Positions 1 to 11,852 of a stretch of 64,000 nucleotides of DNA are shown piece by piece. The position numbers and the translations under genes are program-made. Positions within the stretch are counted from its first letter, which is position 1, and each line of letters starts with the position of its first letter. Location: contig CM041465.1 in assembly GCA_023213395.1 (NCBI GenBank), positions 169,329,741 through 169,393,740 on the forward strand, read 5' to 3'. The notes below the pieces were generated by a model. It was not told the DNA's origin. It saw nothing but the letters and a program-made list of their open reading frames with translations, and did no database searches. Source of the stretch: Cycas panzhihuaensis. Taxonomy: Eukaryota > Cycadophyta.

Positions 1-1073
1 ATAAACTTATATATATAAATTACTTTACCTATGAACTTGTCATCTTGTGAGTTACTTCTTTTGAAGAGCCATCTCTCTTGTATATTATCTCTCCCATAAG
101 TTACCTTTTCCATGAAATCACTTATTATAAATTTCCTTTTGCTTATTTATTTTTTTTCATTTTAACTTTTTGTAAGAAAGATCTTTCATGAGAAAATATT
201 CTCTTTATACTCTTTCCCTAAAAACCTCACCCATATTTTACTTTTCTTTAGCTATATCTCACTAATAACAACCCAACTCTATGGAGTAATTTGCAAATCA
301 TCGTCCCCATAAAGACCTTGTCCTATAAAACTACTCTTTCTAGAGACATAAATTTTGAATATAGACCTCTCTTGTGGGAGCCTCCTTTCATGGGGAAGAT
401 GCATTATGGGAACTTTGTCATAAAAGCTATCTCTTTCAAACTCTCTCCTATAAACAAGACATCCCACAAACTCTTACTTCCACATACTTCTTGTTTGAAT
501 AGTCAATCTTAGGTCCCAAAAGACATATAATTGGAATTATCTCTATTTATCTTTTTTCTTTATTTATGCTCAAATCTACTACTATATATACCCATTATCA
601 AAATTAACTTTTACTTATACCATACTTTAATCACTATTATTGACATCTAGTCTTAAAACCTTTAGTGTTATACCCTAAAGAGGTAATGCTTACATAACTA
701 GCAAAGAAACTAATAGAGCTCTAAGATTAAGATTAAGTGCAATAACAAGAAACTATTTGAGCAAAGGTAGAAGCTTGCATTTATCCTTGCATTGCCATCA
801 AGGTGGAAGCTTACAAATAGATTTCTAGAGTTTCATAGTTAAAGCCATGAAGCTTAAGCAATTAATAAAGACTAAACCAATTACTTAATTCTGAGAAAAG
901 AAAACTCTAATTTAGTGAGTAAGAGACACTAGGAGGTTATGTACTTTGGTGTCATTCTTCCTTACTTTAGAATGATAATGGATCAATATGGATGGGAATT
1001 CATTTAGCTTCTATAATATATCCCATACATATGAGAGGAGAAGATAAAGACTCATATATTCATTAGTGGATTT
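1..1073. other. Unassigned left flank, probably 5' part of an old chromovirus
   Basis: AT-rich sequence with no open frame that I recognise. It directly borders Copia-1, and gag-like sequence of a chromovirus resumes on the other side at 6866, so this stretch is probably the upstream gag, leader or 5' LTR of that element. The first 500 bases repeat short CT-rich phrases (ctctctcctataa-like) and may be a worn tandem repeat. Assignment rests on position only. Confidence 0.3.
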
Positions 1074-1510
1074 GTGAGAATAGGCACATGCATAACATCA
1101 TAGGATCAGATTAAATATAAAATCATAGGAAAACAAATGAAGTTGCACATATACACTAGTTGACAGGTGGAAAACCCCTTCTGGGGAAGAAAAACCACCT
1201 TCTAAAGTTCTATTTTTATTAAGAATAGTGGTAAACAGAAAACCAAACAGGTAACCCACCTAACACCTAAACCAGCTTTTGAAAAGGCATACAGACAGCC
1301 CTCCTAGATTCATGGAACCATCTCCTTGAATCTAGGAGATGAATTTATACAACGAAAGGTTCATTGAAATGTAGTTCCACATTTCAACTACCTTTGACAT
1401 AAGATAAATTAATAAACATTAAAGTTTAAACATTATGATAACTTAAATATACATTTAGACATGTGACTTAAATATGAACTTTTAAAAAGATTACATTAAC
1501 ATTCTAACAT
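1074..1510 (-). repeat. Copia-1 3' LTR
   Basis: 437 bases, near-identical by eye to 6429-6865. On the minus strand it starts ATGTTAGAATG and ends CCTATTCTCAC, so the usual TG...CA ends lie one base inside. It is the 3' copy because the polypurine tract touches it at 1511. Differences between the copies are scattered single bases. Confidence 0.9.
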
Positions 1511-1521
1511 CCCCCTTTAAT
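1511..1521 (-). promoter_or_regulatory. Copia-1 polypurine tract
   Basis: On the minus strand this reads TTAAAGGGGG and abuts the 3' LTR exactly where plus-strand DNA synthesis primes in LTR retrotransposons. Confidence 0.75.
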
Positions 1522-1539
1522 GTAAACTTTTGTACTATA

Positions 1540-1960
1540 GAAAAAGAAGATCTTCATCACGGTGATCCCCCTTTGATGGAGGCTTCTTTTATCTGCAACA
1601 GATCTCTGAGATTTAAAAACTTTGCTTCAGTTAAAGACTTCTTAAGAATGTCAACAATCTGTAGATCTGTTGGACAATAAGACAAAGAAACAAGATTATC
1701 AGTAACTAAATTGCAAATAAAATGCTGATGTAATTCAATATGGTTAGTCCTAGAATGTGAAACTGGATTAGTAGCTATAGTAATTACACATTGATTATCA
1801 ACTTTAAGTTCAATGGAAGAGTTTAAAGACAAACCAATTTCATTTAGTAAAGATTTGAGCCAAAGTGCTTCTTTACTAGCTTCAACAAGTGCACGATATT
1901 CCACTTCAGTTGTGGATAAAGCAAGTGTCTGTATTTTCTTACTAGACTAAGTAATAGGTG
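1540..1960 (-). pseudogene. Copia-1 RNase H domain (broken)
   Basis: C-terminal RNase H of the Copia polyprotein, which removes RNA from the RNA:DNA hybrid. The frame at 1904-1557 contains MEYRALVEASKEALWL (usual AEYRAL), VDNQCVITIATNPV with the catalytic Asp, and SRTNHIELHQHFI, the usual HI-xx-HFI block. It ends about 45 bases before the polypurine tract. A stop separates it from the part just upstream, so it is not translatable as one unit. Confidence 0.85.
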
Positions 1961-2039
1961 AGGAATCTATAAAAAATACATAACCTGAAGTAGATTTGCA
2001 ATTAGTTATATCACCTGCCCAATCAGAATCAGTATATTC

Positions 2040-3120
2040 AATTAAGGTTAGAGGTTTATTACAAAAATTATAAATTAAACCATAAAACACAGTATGCTTT
2101 AGATATCATAAGATACGTTTGGCTGCTTTCCAATGAGATTCATGTGGCTATTGTATATAACAGGAACATAAAGTGACAGCATAGGAAATGTCATGGAGGG
2201 TGTGAGTTAGATAGATAAGACTACCAATTAGTTGTTTATATAGTGTAGGGTCACATAAAGGTGATGATCAATCACTAGATAGTTTGACTCCTGATTGTAA
2301 CAGACTAGATACAGGTTTAGCATTTTCCATGTTAAATCGCTGAATTAAGTCTAGAAGATACTTAGGTTGAGATATAGTTATATTTGAATGATTTTGATAA
2401 ACTTGTAAACCAAGAAAGTAATGTAGTAGGCCTAAGTCAGTCATTTCGAATTTGTTCATTAAAGTAGATTTTAAATAATGAATATTATGAGTTGATGATC
2501 CAGTAATGATAATGTCATCAACATAGAGGATTAGAATAGTAAGATTTTCATTCACATTTAAAATAAAGATTTGGATCACTAATACATCTAGTGTATCCAA
2601 TGTGAATTAAATAATCGTCAACTTTGGTATACTAAGCTCGAAGAGCTTATTTTAAACCATAAATGAATTTCTTAAGTTTGCAAACTAAATTAGGATTTTC
2701 AATAAATCCAGGTGGCTGAGACATATAGATCTCTTCTTTGAGATCACCATTCAAGAAAGCACTCTTAACATCTATTTCGTGGATTTTCCAACGAAACTTG
2801 GTTGTAAGAGTAATAATTGTTTTGATTGTGTTCATTTTTGCAACAGGGGCAAAGGTTTCATTATAATCAATGCCATCTATTTACGAAAATCCTTTTGCAA
2901 CAAGGTGAGCTTTATATTTTTTAACTGCACTTATTGAGTTATATTTTATCCTATAGACCCATTTACAGTTGATGACATTTTTCCCAGGTGGGAGAGGAAT
3001 AAGATCCTAGGTTGAATTTTTAATTAAGGCATCAAATTTAGTCTACATAACATCCTACCATACAGGATTGTTGCTAGCTTGTTTAAATGTTTTGGGATCA
3101 TTGTTATCTATTATTTTTAC
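2040..3120 (-). pseudogene. Copia-1 reverse transcriptase (broken)
   Basis: Reverse transcriptase remnant in several frames. 2835-2647 reads IHEIDVKSAFLNGDLKEEIY, the conserved DVKxAFLxG block, followed by QPPGF and YGLK. 2600-2268 carries ILYVDDIIITGSS, the YVDD active site with both Asp retained, then LGLLHYFLGLQV. Stops and small frame changes separate the pieces. Confidence 0.9.
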
Positions 3121-3359
3121 CATTAAGGTAAAATTAGTATGTAGTTTTTGTGTACGTGTGTGTCTGGTATCGATAGGATTACCTACATCAGATCTAGCAT
3201 CATCAAGCATTTTTATTACCCAAACAGGTTGCTTATGAGTAACTGTATCTGAAGATGCAGGTTGATTTGATGAACTAGCCTGAAGGGAAGGATCTATTTA
3301 AGTAGGTTCAGATAGAGTCCAATTTTGGGCTTGAGTTGATAAAGACTCTATAACTTTTG

Positions 3360-4310
3360 AATCAATTTATTTATTAGAGGGGCCAACCAAATAGGTGTTA
3401 GTTAACAAACTTTCAACAGGAAGTTCTACATAAGTGGATGTTGAAGAAGATCCTTCTTCATCAAATATTACGTCACGTAAAATAGAAATTTGATGCATGA
3501 CTAGGTCTAAGAGTCTATAAGCTTTACTCTCTTTGCTATATCCAACGAAGATGTATTTTTGACCTTTTAGATCTAATTTTTTACGTTTTTCATAAGGGAT
3601 GTATCCCCACACAATACTGCCAAAGATTCGTAAATGATTGACAGATGGTTTTCTTCCAGACCATTTTTGTTGTAGAGTAACATGTTGTAGACATTTACTA
3701 GGTAAATGATTTAATAAATAGTTAGAGTAGTTAATTGCTTCTGCCCATAATTTTAGATCTAGATTCTTTGCATGTAACATGCAATAGGTCATTTCAACAA
3801 GAGTATGGTTTTTGCGTTGAGCAATACCGTTTTGTTGAGGTATGTATGCAATGGAATGTTAGAACCAAATTCCATGTGATTTACAGAAAGAAGTGAATTT
3901 TTCACTTAAATATTCCTTTGCATTATCAGATCGAAAAATTTTGATTTTTGAATTTGATTGATTTTCCACTAGTGTTTTGTATTCAATGAAAATGTCAAAT
4001 ACTTGACTACGTATTTTGAGCATGTAAACCCAATATTTTCTTGAATAGTCATCTATAAATGTAATAAACTAATGAGAACCTGAGTATGATGTTACATGAA
4101 AGAGTCCACATATGTTAGAGTGGACAAGTTCAAGTGGAGCAGTTGCTCTAAATTGAGTTTTATGTGGAAATGGATCCATGTGTTATTTACCTATTACACA
4201 GGCTTTACAAACACCATAAGCAGTGTTTAATGGTGTTAAACCATGAACCATTTTATGCTTCTTTAAATATTACAGATTACCATAACTTGTATAGCCAAAT
4301 CATGCATGCT
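3360..4310 (-). pseudogene. Copia-1 integrase (broken)
   Basis: Integrase remnant. Reading the minus strand from about 4150 gives LVHSNICG (usual LVHSDICG, so the first catalytic Asp has become Asn), then FRSDNAKEYL with the second Asp, then QQNGIAQRKN where the usual catalytic Glu is Gln. The open stretch 3792-3367 holds the family's WAEAINYSNYLLNHLPSK and GYSKESKAYRLLD blocks. It is inactive by at least two active-site changes. Confidence 0.88.
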
Positions 4311-5290
4311 AAAGTTTGCTAACTGAGTCAGATTTGGCAATAAAGGCACTAAAAGATTTTGTTTTGTTATTTTGAAGACTTATTAGACTATAGAGACCTG
4401 TGTTATGATCAATAGGTCTTGAGGAAATACGTTTGAATTTGTTTAATGGTTCCTTAATGATAAATTTATTTTTCAAGAATTTGACGACAAGGTCTTTCTG
4501 GTAGATTTGATAAACAGAGAGTAGGTTTGGTAACAAACCAGGTACGTAAAAGATGTCCTTGATTGAAGCATCTTTTAAGATAACATCCCCTGATCCTTTG
4601 AATTTAAGTTGATTACCACTTCCAAAAGAAATCTCTTCTTCAGAGTTCATTTCGGATTGATAAGTGGTTAAATTTTTCTAGTGTCCAGTCATGTGATGGA
4701 ATGCACCAATGTCAAGGATCCACTGAGGTGGTTGATTTAAAGGGGCAATAAATACAGAAGTTGTTACTGCTAAAGAGCGACTATGAGTTTGACGATTTTG
4801 GAGTTGTGATTGAGAATGGGATTGAGGTTGATTTTGTAATCCCTTGGAAGCTTTCCATACTTCTGAAGCTATTCTACTTCTATAAACATCAATAGTATGG
4901 CAATTTTTATGATAATAGGCACAACTAGTGCTCTGGGAAGAAGTTGCATTGTTCCTATTATGAAAGAACTGATTAGAAGTATTCTGGTGTTTAGTTGGTC
5001 CAGAATACTTAACATTAGTTTATGAATTGGATGGTGAATCTCTATGAGATTTTTAAAAATTTTAATTATTATGGAAATTATTCTATTATTTGTTTTTAAA
5101 TTGTGGCTTAGTTTTGAAAAACAAAACCTATGAAGGATCTTTTAATGTGTCTATTTGAATTAACATTATCTGATGTTCAATCAACTAGTTTGTCAACTGA
5201 TTGAATGTTATAGGTGGGTTGTTAGCTTGTTGTCTAGCAATTTTATAGAGATTAAAGTATTTTAGTAGTTTGTTTACTGTAAGATGTACG
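4311..5290 (-). pseudogene. Copia-1 gag C-terminus, zinc knuckle and protease (broken)
   Basis: Minus-strand reading around 4740-4650 gives WILDIGAFHHMTGH followed by a stop, matching the D(S/T)GA protease site of Copia elements; the stop replaces an expected Trp. The open frame 4650-4309 continues with the usual DVFYVPGL-like block (IFYVPGLLPNLLS). Upstream near 4930-4870 lies CAYYHKNCHTIDVY, a zinc knuckle that has lost Cys positions to Tyr. Poorly conserved gag sequence precedes it to about 5280. Confidence 0.8.
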
Positions 5291-6415
5291 AGTGTGTCAT
5301 TAACTCTAGCATGCGTGATTATGTTCTTAGTATCATCTTCTTTAGTTTCAAAAACCCTACCTACCTAGTTATCTCTATGGTGGTGGCACCCTTTATGCAG
5401 GTATCCACTCGAGAGGATGAAGAACGAGATGGCGTTCCAGAGAACAAGCGATGGATAGAGGAGATAGATCTTTTGTAGATATTCAAGATAAGGTTCCAGA
5501 GAACGAGTGAATAGAGTATAAAGATTGATATTATTAAGCTTCTTCTTGGTATCAAAGAGATCGAAGGGAGCCCTCTTAGGTACAAAGAGCACGTCCTTGA
5601 ATTCTAGCAGGCCTTATGTACAAATCGACTCCAAAAACTTGATTCCCATCATCGTGCCCATGGGGAATGTCAGGTAGAACCTGGACCTCTAGAGCTTGGT
5701 AATAGGTATTTACAGGTATCTTTTCCCTCTTGCGCATGTAACATCCGAGTCCTTCATCATGGTCTTTTACATTTTACAGGAGCAAATTTAGGACTACCAT
5801 TCAGAAGCAGTTGGAGACAACGAGAGTGTTTCAAGAGAATCGAATACATCCCCAGGGAAGCCTACCAGAATGCTGTCTAGGGTGTAAGAGTCGACCTCCT
5901 CTTTAACAATGGATTCCATCCCTTGAATATCCTTAGGACGAAGAGGAGGTAGCGATCCAGATGAAAATGTCGAGCTATTTTGTACTGAAACTGCCTGTTC
6001 CAGTTGTAGCAAGAAGTTAAGGATATTACTATCATTGGGATCTTGAGAGGAGCAAGTATGTCTGTTACTAGGGAATTTATATCACCAAATAGTATGCATA
6101 TGGGGGTTTAACTTTAGAGGCATCAGACGTCAATGATCAAAGGTTCCGCTTCTTCACAGCAGACAGGTGGAGCATTGCATCAACAAGGAGTAACCTTCCC
6201 TAGAAAAGGGTCTCTAGGGACTCTGGCTTTTAAGCAGAGTCAGCGTCGGGAGTCAAGTGGAAGAAATGGAAGAGGCATGCTTTCAACAAAAGATCTTCAA
6301 CTATTTATAATGTCATCACACACTGAACAACAGAGCCAAGTATCCTTGCCATATTTGGAGAAGGATAAGAGACCACCTAGGCCTCCGGGTCTTAGATTGA
6401 TTTTGAAAGACTACA
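5291..6415. other. Unexplained segment between Copia-1 primer site and gag
   Basis: About 1.1 kb that does not look like Copia gag or leader and is less AT-rich than its surroundings. The minus frame ending at 5794 has an acidic, Ser-rich protein-like run (VKEEVDSYTLDSILVGFPG), and the plus frame 6133-6432 is also open and basic. The phrase gttccagagaac occurs twice (5434 and 5493). It could be host DNA captured by the element or an unusual leader. I do not recognise the protein. Confidence 0.35.
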
Positions 6416-6427
6416 GCTCTAATACCA
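6416..6427 (-). promoter_or_regulatory. Copia-1 primer-binding site (tRNA-iMet type)
   Basis: On the minus strand TGGTATTAGAGC, one base away from the usual TGGTATCAGAGC that pairs with the 3' end of initiator tRNA-Met, placed one base inside the 5' LTR. Confidence 0.88.
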
Positions 6428-6428
6428 T

Positions 6429-6865
6429 GTGAGAATAGGCATATTCATAACATCATAGGATCAGATTAAACATGAAATCACAAGAAAACAAATGAAGTTA
6501 CACATATACAAAGGTTGACAGGTGGAAAACCCTTTCTGGGGAAGGAAAACCACCTCCTAAAGTTCTATTTTTATTAAGAATAGTAGTAAACAGAAAACCA
6601 AATAGGTAAACCACCTAACACCTAAACCAGCCTTTGAAAAGACATACAGACAACCCTCCTAGATTCATGGAACCATCTCCTTGAATCTAGGAGATAAATT
6701 TATATAATGAAAGGTTCATTGAAATACAGTTCCACATTTCAACCACCTTTCAGATAAGATAAATTAATAAACATTAAAGTTTAAACATTATGATAACTTA
6801 AATATACATTTAGACATGTGACTTAAATATGAACTTTTAAAAAGATTACATTAACATTCTAACAT
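6429..6865 (-). repeat. Copia-1 5' LTR
   Basis: 437-base partner of 1074-1510. It is the 5' copy because the primer-binding site adjoins it at its low-coordinate end. GATTA follows at 6866-6870 as the probable target duplication. Confidence 0.9.
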
Positions 6866-7720
6866 GATTAAATAAAAGTATTTAGAATAAGATAAGAATT
6901 CATGAGACTAAGACCTTACATGAGGCAATTCAAAAGAGTAGGTGCTATGAAGTATAATGGAAAAAACCACAAGATAAGCAAGTTGCTTATAAATGAAAAT
7001 GATAGTCAAGATAAGGTCCACTAAGGAGAGATTTTAAACCATAAAGGTTCAATCAAGGTGGGAGAAATTTCAATTGCCCACTAAGCAACCTAAGGCCTAA
7101 TCTAGTACCTATGAACATACTTAGAAATCTAGGAAAAAGAAGATGTTATCAATGCAATGAGAAAAGATACTATGCTCTACATTATCCATAAGGAATGGAA
7201 ATAAGAGAAGGAGCTTATAATATAGAAGCGTAACTCAAAGTGGTAGATGAAGCCCAGGAAGTAGGACACATACATGTATATGCAATAATTAAAGGACAAG
7301 TGGAAGATGAAGCCCAAGAAGCATGACACATACATGTGCATACAACAATTAAAGGACAAGTTGATAACTAATTCATCATGGTGTAAGCAACTAGTGAGAT
7401 CTTAGGATAGGACCTTACCATACTTATTAATTCATGAAGTAACCATAATTTTCCATATTCTAAGATTGAAGAAGAATGCAAACTTAAGACTCAAACATAT
7501 ATGGGTAAGTGGACTATATATGTGGCAAATTAAAATAAGAACAAAGTGACTGAGTAGGTGCTTGCTTATCCATTAATGTGGGAGATATGGTCTACTCATG
7601 CCACCTTCTAAAATTTGCCACTCCAATATGATGTAATCATAGGTCTAGAATGGTTGATAAATCACCAGGCAAAGATTGACTACTATAACAAGTTGGTGTT
7701 ATTTAAATAACAATGAAGAG
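6866..7720 (+). pseudogene. Chromovirus gag end and protease (broken)
   Basis: Around 6900 the frame gives HETKTLHEAIQKSR, typical of chromovirus gag. At 7138-7190 the zinc knuckle reads CYQCNEKRYYALHYP, where the expected His and third Cys are both Tyr. Near 7400 ILINS-stop-SNHNF replaces the protease ILIDSGSTHNF. At 7627-7705 YDVIIGLEWLINHQAKIDY matches the conserved end of the Gypsy protease domain. Confidence 0.8.
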
Positions 7721-7959
7721 CCTCCTCTCATCCAAGGGAAGAAACTCCTAGTTAATACGTAGTAGATTTCAATAACATAGATAAAGAACTGCTTAAGAAA
7801 AGGCTATTGAACTTATGTAGTTTAAGTGAATGAAGAAGGGACCCTATTAGAACCTCACCCATTAAGTTATCCCATAATGTAAGAGTTCAAAGATGTATTC
7901 CTAGAAGAGCTTCTAGGATTACCATTGAAATAAGATGTGGATTATACAATTGAGATTGT

Positions 7960-8760
7960 GCCAAGAGTAGAACCACTTTTTGATGAACCATACCTCCTAA
8001 CTATACTAGAATTAACTAAACTAAAAATGTAGTTGTAGGAACTACTTGATAAAAGTCTCATTAGACCCAGTTTTTTACCATAAGAAGGACCAATCTAATT
8101 TGTGAAAAAGAAAGATAGAACTCTAAGACTATGGACATATTACTAGTAGTTGAATAAGGTAATAGTCAAGAACAAATACCCATTTCCTATGATTGAAGAT
8201 TTATTTGATTAGGTAAAGGGAGCTAAACCATTATAATGATAAACACGAGATTAGACTATTATTAAATTTGAATCAAAGAGGAAGAAGCCTTTAAGGCTAC
8301 ATTTAGGACTAGGTGTGTGTAATATAAATATTTGTAATACCATTTGGGTTGACCAATGCATCTACAACATTCACATACATAATGAATAATGCATTTAAAA
8401 AATATTTAGATAAGTTTGTCATTGCATTCATAGATGATATTTCAATCAACTCAAAATTAAAAGAAGAGAATGAAGAACACTTATGATTATATTACAATTG
8501 CTTAGAGAGCACAAATTATATGCCAAGTTAAGCAAGTATAAATTTTATAAAGAGGAAGTATACTATTTGGGACATATCATCTTATAAGTAGGAATTATAA
8601 TGGATCCCTAAAAGATTGTATCCATCATGAAGTGTCCATCAACTAATAATATGCATAAGGTGAGGAACTTCATGGGACTATTATGCTACTATAAGAGGTA
8701 TATAAAGAACTTACTTTTTTAGAATTGCAAGTCCAATCACCTCTTTGTAAAAAAAGAGAG
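7960..8760 (+). pseudogene. Chromovirus reverse transcriptase (broken)
   Basis: Readable blocks are the primer-grip neighbourhood ELLDKSLIRPS, the LNKVIVKNKYPFPMIEDLFD block, GLTNASTTFTYIMNNAF (usual GLTNAPATFxxLMN) and AFIDDISINS with the FIDD active site intact at 8427-8438. The frame is interrupted many times, mostly by TAG. Confidence 0.87.
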
Positions 8761-8839
8761 CTAAATTTATATGAATAGATCCATGTGAAGAGAGGTTCTA
8801 AATGTTGAAACTCTTACCCACTTAAACTCTAATTATTAT

Positions 8840-9240
8840 AATGCCTAATCTAAACTCAAACTTCTTAGTCTACACTAATGCTAAAGTGGAAGGCTTCAAG
8901 GTAATCTTAATGTAGGATGCTAGAATTATGTTCTATGAATAAAAAAAAATTGAAAGATTATGAGAAGAACTACCCTACATATGATTTAGTACTAGTAGTA
9001 GTCATGCATGTACTTAAGGTATGAAGACATAATTTACTTGGAAAAAGTTTTAAAATTTACATAGACCATGACAAGCTTAAGTATATATTCACACGATGCC
9101 ATCTCAATGCAAGACAACATACGTAGATGGAGTACTTATGCAAGTTTGATTTTTGACCATAATACATAAAAAGGAAGGAGAATAAGGTGGATGATGCTTT
9201 AAATCAACATCAACACATTGCCATAGTAAGTATATATTAA
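8840..9240 (+). pseudogene. Chromovirus RNase H (broken)
   Basis: The frame gives VYTNAKVEGFKVILM (first Asp now Asn), KNYPTYDLVLVVVMHVLKVW for the usual YPTHDLELAAVVxALKxW block, IYIDHDKLKYIF for TDHKSLKYLF, and RQHT-stop-MEYLCKFDF. Motif order and spacing match the Gypsy RNase H that follows RT. Confidence 0.85.
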
Positions 9241-9419
9241 TGTAATTTGATTAACTCTATTTTGATAATATATGAAAATGATGGATTTTATAGGTAAGTA
9301 AATAAATTCTTGTAAAACCAACAAGCTAAAGAGAATGTAGATGTTGAACTTTTATGGAAGTATGTAGGTTCCCACATGATGGAAAATAGTATACTAATTT
9401 TCAAACAAAGGATCTATAT

Positions 9420-10360
9420 GCCATTAGATTCTAAAATTAGACAATTCATCATCTATGAGGTTCATAATACTCCATATGTATAGGTCATCTAGGATACTAT
9501 AAGATCTATATAATAGTGAGAAAATAATTATATTGGCTTGGGATGAAGAATGATATAATGAGCTATGTAACCAAATGCTTATCATGCCAAAAGGTTAAGG
9601 ATGAACATGGGCATCCTATAGGATTGTTGCAACTCTTAGACATTTTAGAATAGAAATCAGAGACCATTTCCATAAACTTTATCATAAGTCTACCCCGGAG
9701 TTATTAATAATATGATGTCATTTTGGTAATAGTAGATAAGCTAACTAAGTTAATATATTTCATCCTAGTTCATATCATATACACTAATTTAGATGTTGTT
9801 GCCATATTCATGAAGGAGATAGTGAGGTTGCATGGTGTGCCTATGGAAATTATATTAGATAGAGTTGCCAAGTTCACTTCAAAATTTTAGTAATTTATCT
9901 TGCAAGAATTGGGCATAACTAAAGTTTATCACAACTTACCACCTTGAAACTAATAACTCACTCATCTTTGGCTGTGAATCCATTTGAGGCATTATATAGT
10001 AGGAAGTGTAACACATCCTTTAGTTGGGAGAACCTAGAAGATAGGTATATGTTAGGGCTAAAAATATTACAGGAAATAAAAGAATAGGTAGCCAATATTA
10101 GATAACAACTTAAAATAGCATAAGATATGCAAAAAAGCTATGCAAACTTGAAAAGAACAACCTAAGAATTTTACGTCAAAGAGCATGTATTTCTATGGGT
10201 ACCACTTAAGCATAACTCTCTATTCACTTAGGCACATATAAGAAGCTTCCATTAAGGTACTATATCCCATTCAAGGTCCTTGAGAAAATTACATAGGTTG
10301 CATATAAAGTAGCCTTACTACTAAATCTATAAATTCATAATATATTCCATGTTTCATTAT
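9420..10360 (+). pseudogene. Chromovirus integrase (broken)
   Basis: Contains GMKNDIMSYVTKCLSCQKVK (end of the HHCC zinc finger), PIGLLQLLDI, ISINFIISLPRS where the first catalytic Asp is Asn, VDKLTKLIYF, and ILDRVAKFTSKF with the second Asp. The region of the third acidic residue (near 9950) is lost in frame changes. Stops are frequent. Confidence 0.85.
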
Positions 10361-10369
10361 TGAAAAAGT

Positions 10370-10565
10370 ATGTCCTAAACTAAAAGCATATATTTGAGTG
10401 GACTACTCTTGTAGTTGGACTGAGTATCAATTTTAAGGAAGAACCCTTAAGGATATTGGATTAAAGGGAGAGAATATTATGAAATAAAATCTTCAGAAAA
10501 ATGAAAGTACAATGGAAGCACTTGACACTAAAAGAGGTAATATGGGAATTAGAAAGCAACATGTA
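10370..10565 (+). pseudogene. Chromodomain-like C-terminus
   Basis: 10500-10565 reads KMKVQWKHLTLKEVIWELE, matching the VQWxxxxxxEATWExE core of chromoviral chromodomains, the module that steers integration to particular chromatin. It is preceded by a degenerate linker. It ends about 60 bases before the polypurine tract, the usual position. Confidence 0.8.
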
Positions 10566-10626
10566 ATAATAATATTTTCATTCATTTACAATAAAATAAA
10601 ATTACATTGAGCACGATGCTTTTGTG

Positions 10627-10639
10627 AAGGGGAGGAGGA
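10627..10639 (+). promoter_or_regulatory. Chromovirus polypurine tract
   Basis: AAGGGGAGGAGGA directly before TGTGAAAACC, the likely start of the 3' LTR. Confidence 0.75.
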
Positions 10640-11373
10640 TGTGAAAACCTTATAAGGACCCAATTCCTTAACTCAACTGCGCATAGATCATAACACTAGT
10701 AATAGTATAATGTATAACTTTTTTATTTCTAGTTTGCTCATCCTATATAAGGTGAATACCTATTTATGAAACACTAGGTGTGGGGATGCACCATTTTATT
10801 TTCTTAACTTAACAAGTAGCTTAGTCTTGGGATTTAGTGTATCTAGACTTAAAACTATTAATACTTTATTCAATGTTAAATTACCATTTTATTCATTACT
10901 TGCATAATACAAAAGAAGCTAGATTACTTAGATGGGCAATACAAATAGAGGAATGTATGATATGAGTAAGGGATAAATAAATAGGAAAAATAAATAATAG
11001 GGTAGATGATAGACTTAGAGGCTTTCATGATTTCTTTGGGATAGAAAATCTAGTTGATCAACATATGTTTTGCTAATGATAAATCCACCAAGTTAAAGAG
11101 GAACTCTTAATCTTTCTAATGAGTGGTGGAACATTGAAATTAGACATTGGACAAAGAAGATATAAAAATATGAAGTAATCCTCCAAGTTCAATTTTTTCA
11201 ATAAAAGTCTTTTGACAATTCTAAGTGTATTAATGAGTTTGGGCATCTACGGACCTAACTCTAAAGTTATAAAATAAAGATCATGAAAGGGAGGGTCTCT
11301 CATAATTTTACAAATAAGTAATGAGTGAGACCTTTAATTCATCTAAGTTTGAAGTTATAAAATAACATCACAT
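10640..11373 (+). repeat. Chromovirus 3' LTR, left part
   Basis: Starts TGTGAAAACC immediately after the polypurine tract. The 5' partner is outside the window, so the far end cannot be fixed; Copia-2 (11379) may lie inside this LTR or just beyond it. No gene seen. Confidence 0.55.
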
Positions 11374-11378
11374 GTATG

Positions 11379-11837
11379 TGATAGAAGGATTAATGATGTA
11401 TTTCATTAATTCATTATGGATCAATTATATTATTATAACTTTTATACATAGTATATGGTGAGGGCTTCATTATCATAAAAAGGGTTAGTCTCAACTTAAT
11501 GTTATGAACCTAGGTATGTGGGGGTTGATGTGTCCTCAATATTATATTAGTATAAAGGTGATTAATCATGCAAGGTGCCAATTATCACCTTACATGATCT
11601 TACGCTAATATTCTTAATGTATTAGGTAAAAGCATATTTTGTTATTTATATGAGGCTTTTCATGCAACTCTTTATTATCTCATATATTTCAAATTTTCAT
11701 ATGTTAAAGCAAGTAATATGATATTGGAGTATTGTTACCAATTCCTTTGATTTTATATTTTTGATTATTATTGAATGTTATTAGGTGTAATGAGTCTTGA
11801 ACCTGGGTTACAAACTAGGAAGACTTCTCCACGCTCA
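11379..11837 (+). repeat. Copia-2 5' LTR
   Basis: 459 bases, begins TGATAGAAGG and ends CACGCTCA. Aligns along its length with 17787-18243. Preceded by the GTATG duplication. Confidence 0.92.
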
Positions 11838-11839
11838 CT

Positions 11840-11852
11840 TGGTAGTAGAGCC
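11840..11852 (+). promoter_or_regulatory. Copia-2 primer-binding site (tRNA-iMet type)
   Basis: TGGTAGTAGAGCC two bases after the LTR, two changes from TGGTATCAGAGCC. Confidence 0.85.

Larger units (their letters stand above)
1074..6865 (-). mobile_element. Copia-1: decayed full-length Ty1/Copia retrotransposon
   Basis: Two 437-base direct repeats (1074-1510 and 6429-6865) bound the element. On the minus strand the order is 5' LTR, a primer site matching initiator tRNA-Met, gag remnant, protease, integrase, RT, RNase H, polypurine tract, 3' LTR. Integrase before RT defines Copia. GATTT (1069-1073) and GATTA (6866-6870) look like a target-site duplication with one change. The element lies in the gag region of an older chromovirus. 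All coding parts are broken by stops and frameshifts. An unexplained 1.1-kb segment lies between the primer site and gag. Confidence 0.9.
6866..11373 (+). mobile_element. Old chromovirus (Ty3/Gypsy, Tekay/Del-like), 3' two thirds
   Basis: A heavily decayed Gypsy polyprotein on the plus strand: gag zinc knuckle, protease, RT, RNase H, integrase and a chromodomain-like tail, then a polypurine tract and the start of a 3' LTR at 10640. RT before integrase defines Gypsy, and the C-terminal chromodomain-like block points to a chromovirus. Copia-1 interrupts its gag. Its 5' LTR would lie left of the window. Nearly every tenth to twentieth codon is a stop, so this is among the oldest layers here. Confidence 0.85.

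Noticed and set aside
291-512. Open frames at the left end on both strands
   Set aside because: Low-complexity CT-rich sequence; both strands open over the same bases; no motif.
6416-6427. tRNA gene fragment
   Set aside because: Only the 12-base primer-site complement is present, placed next to an LTR; no cloverleaf.
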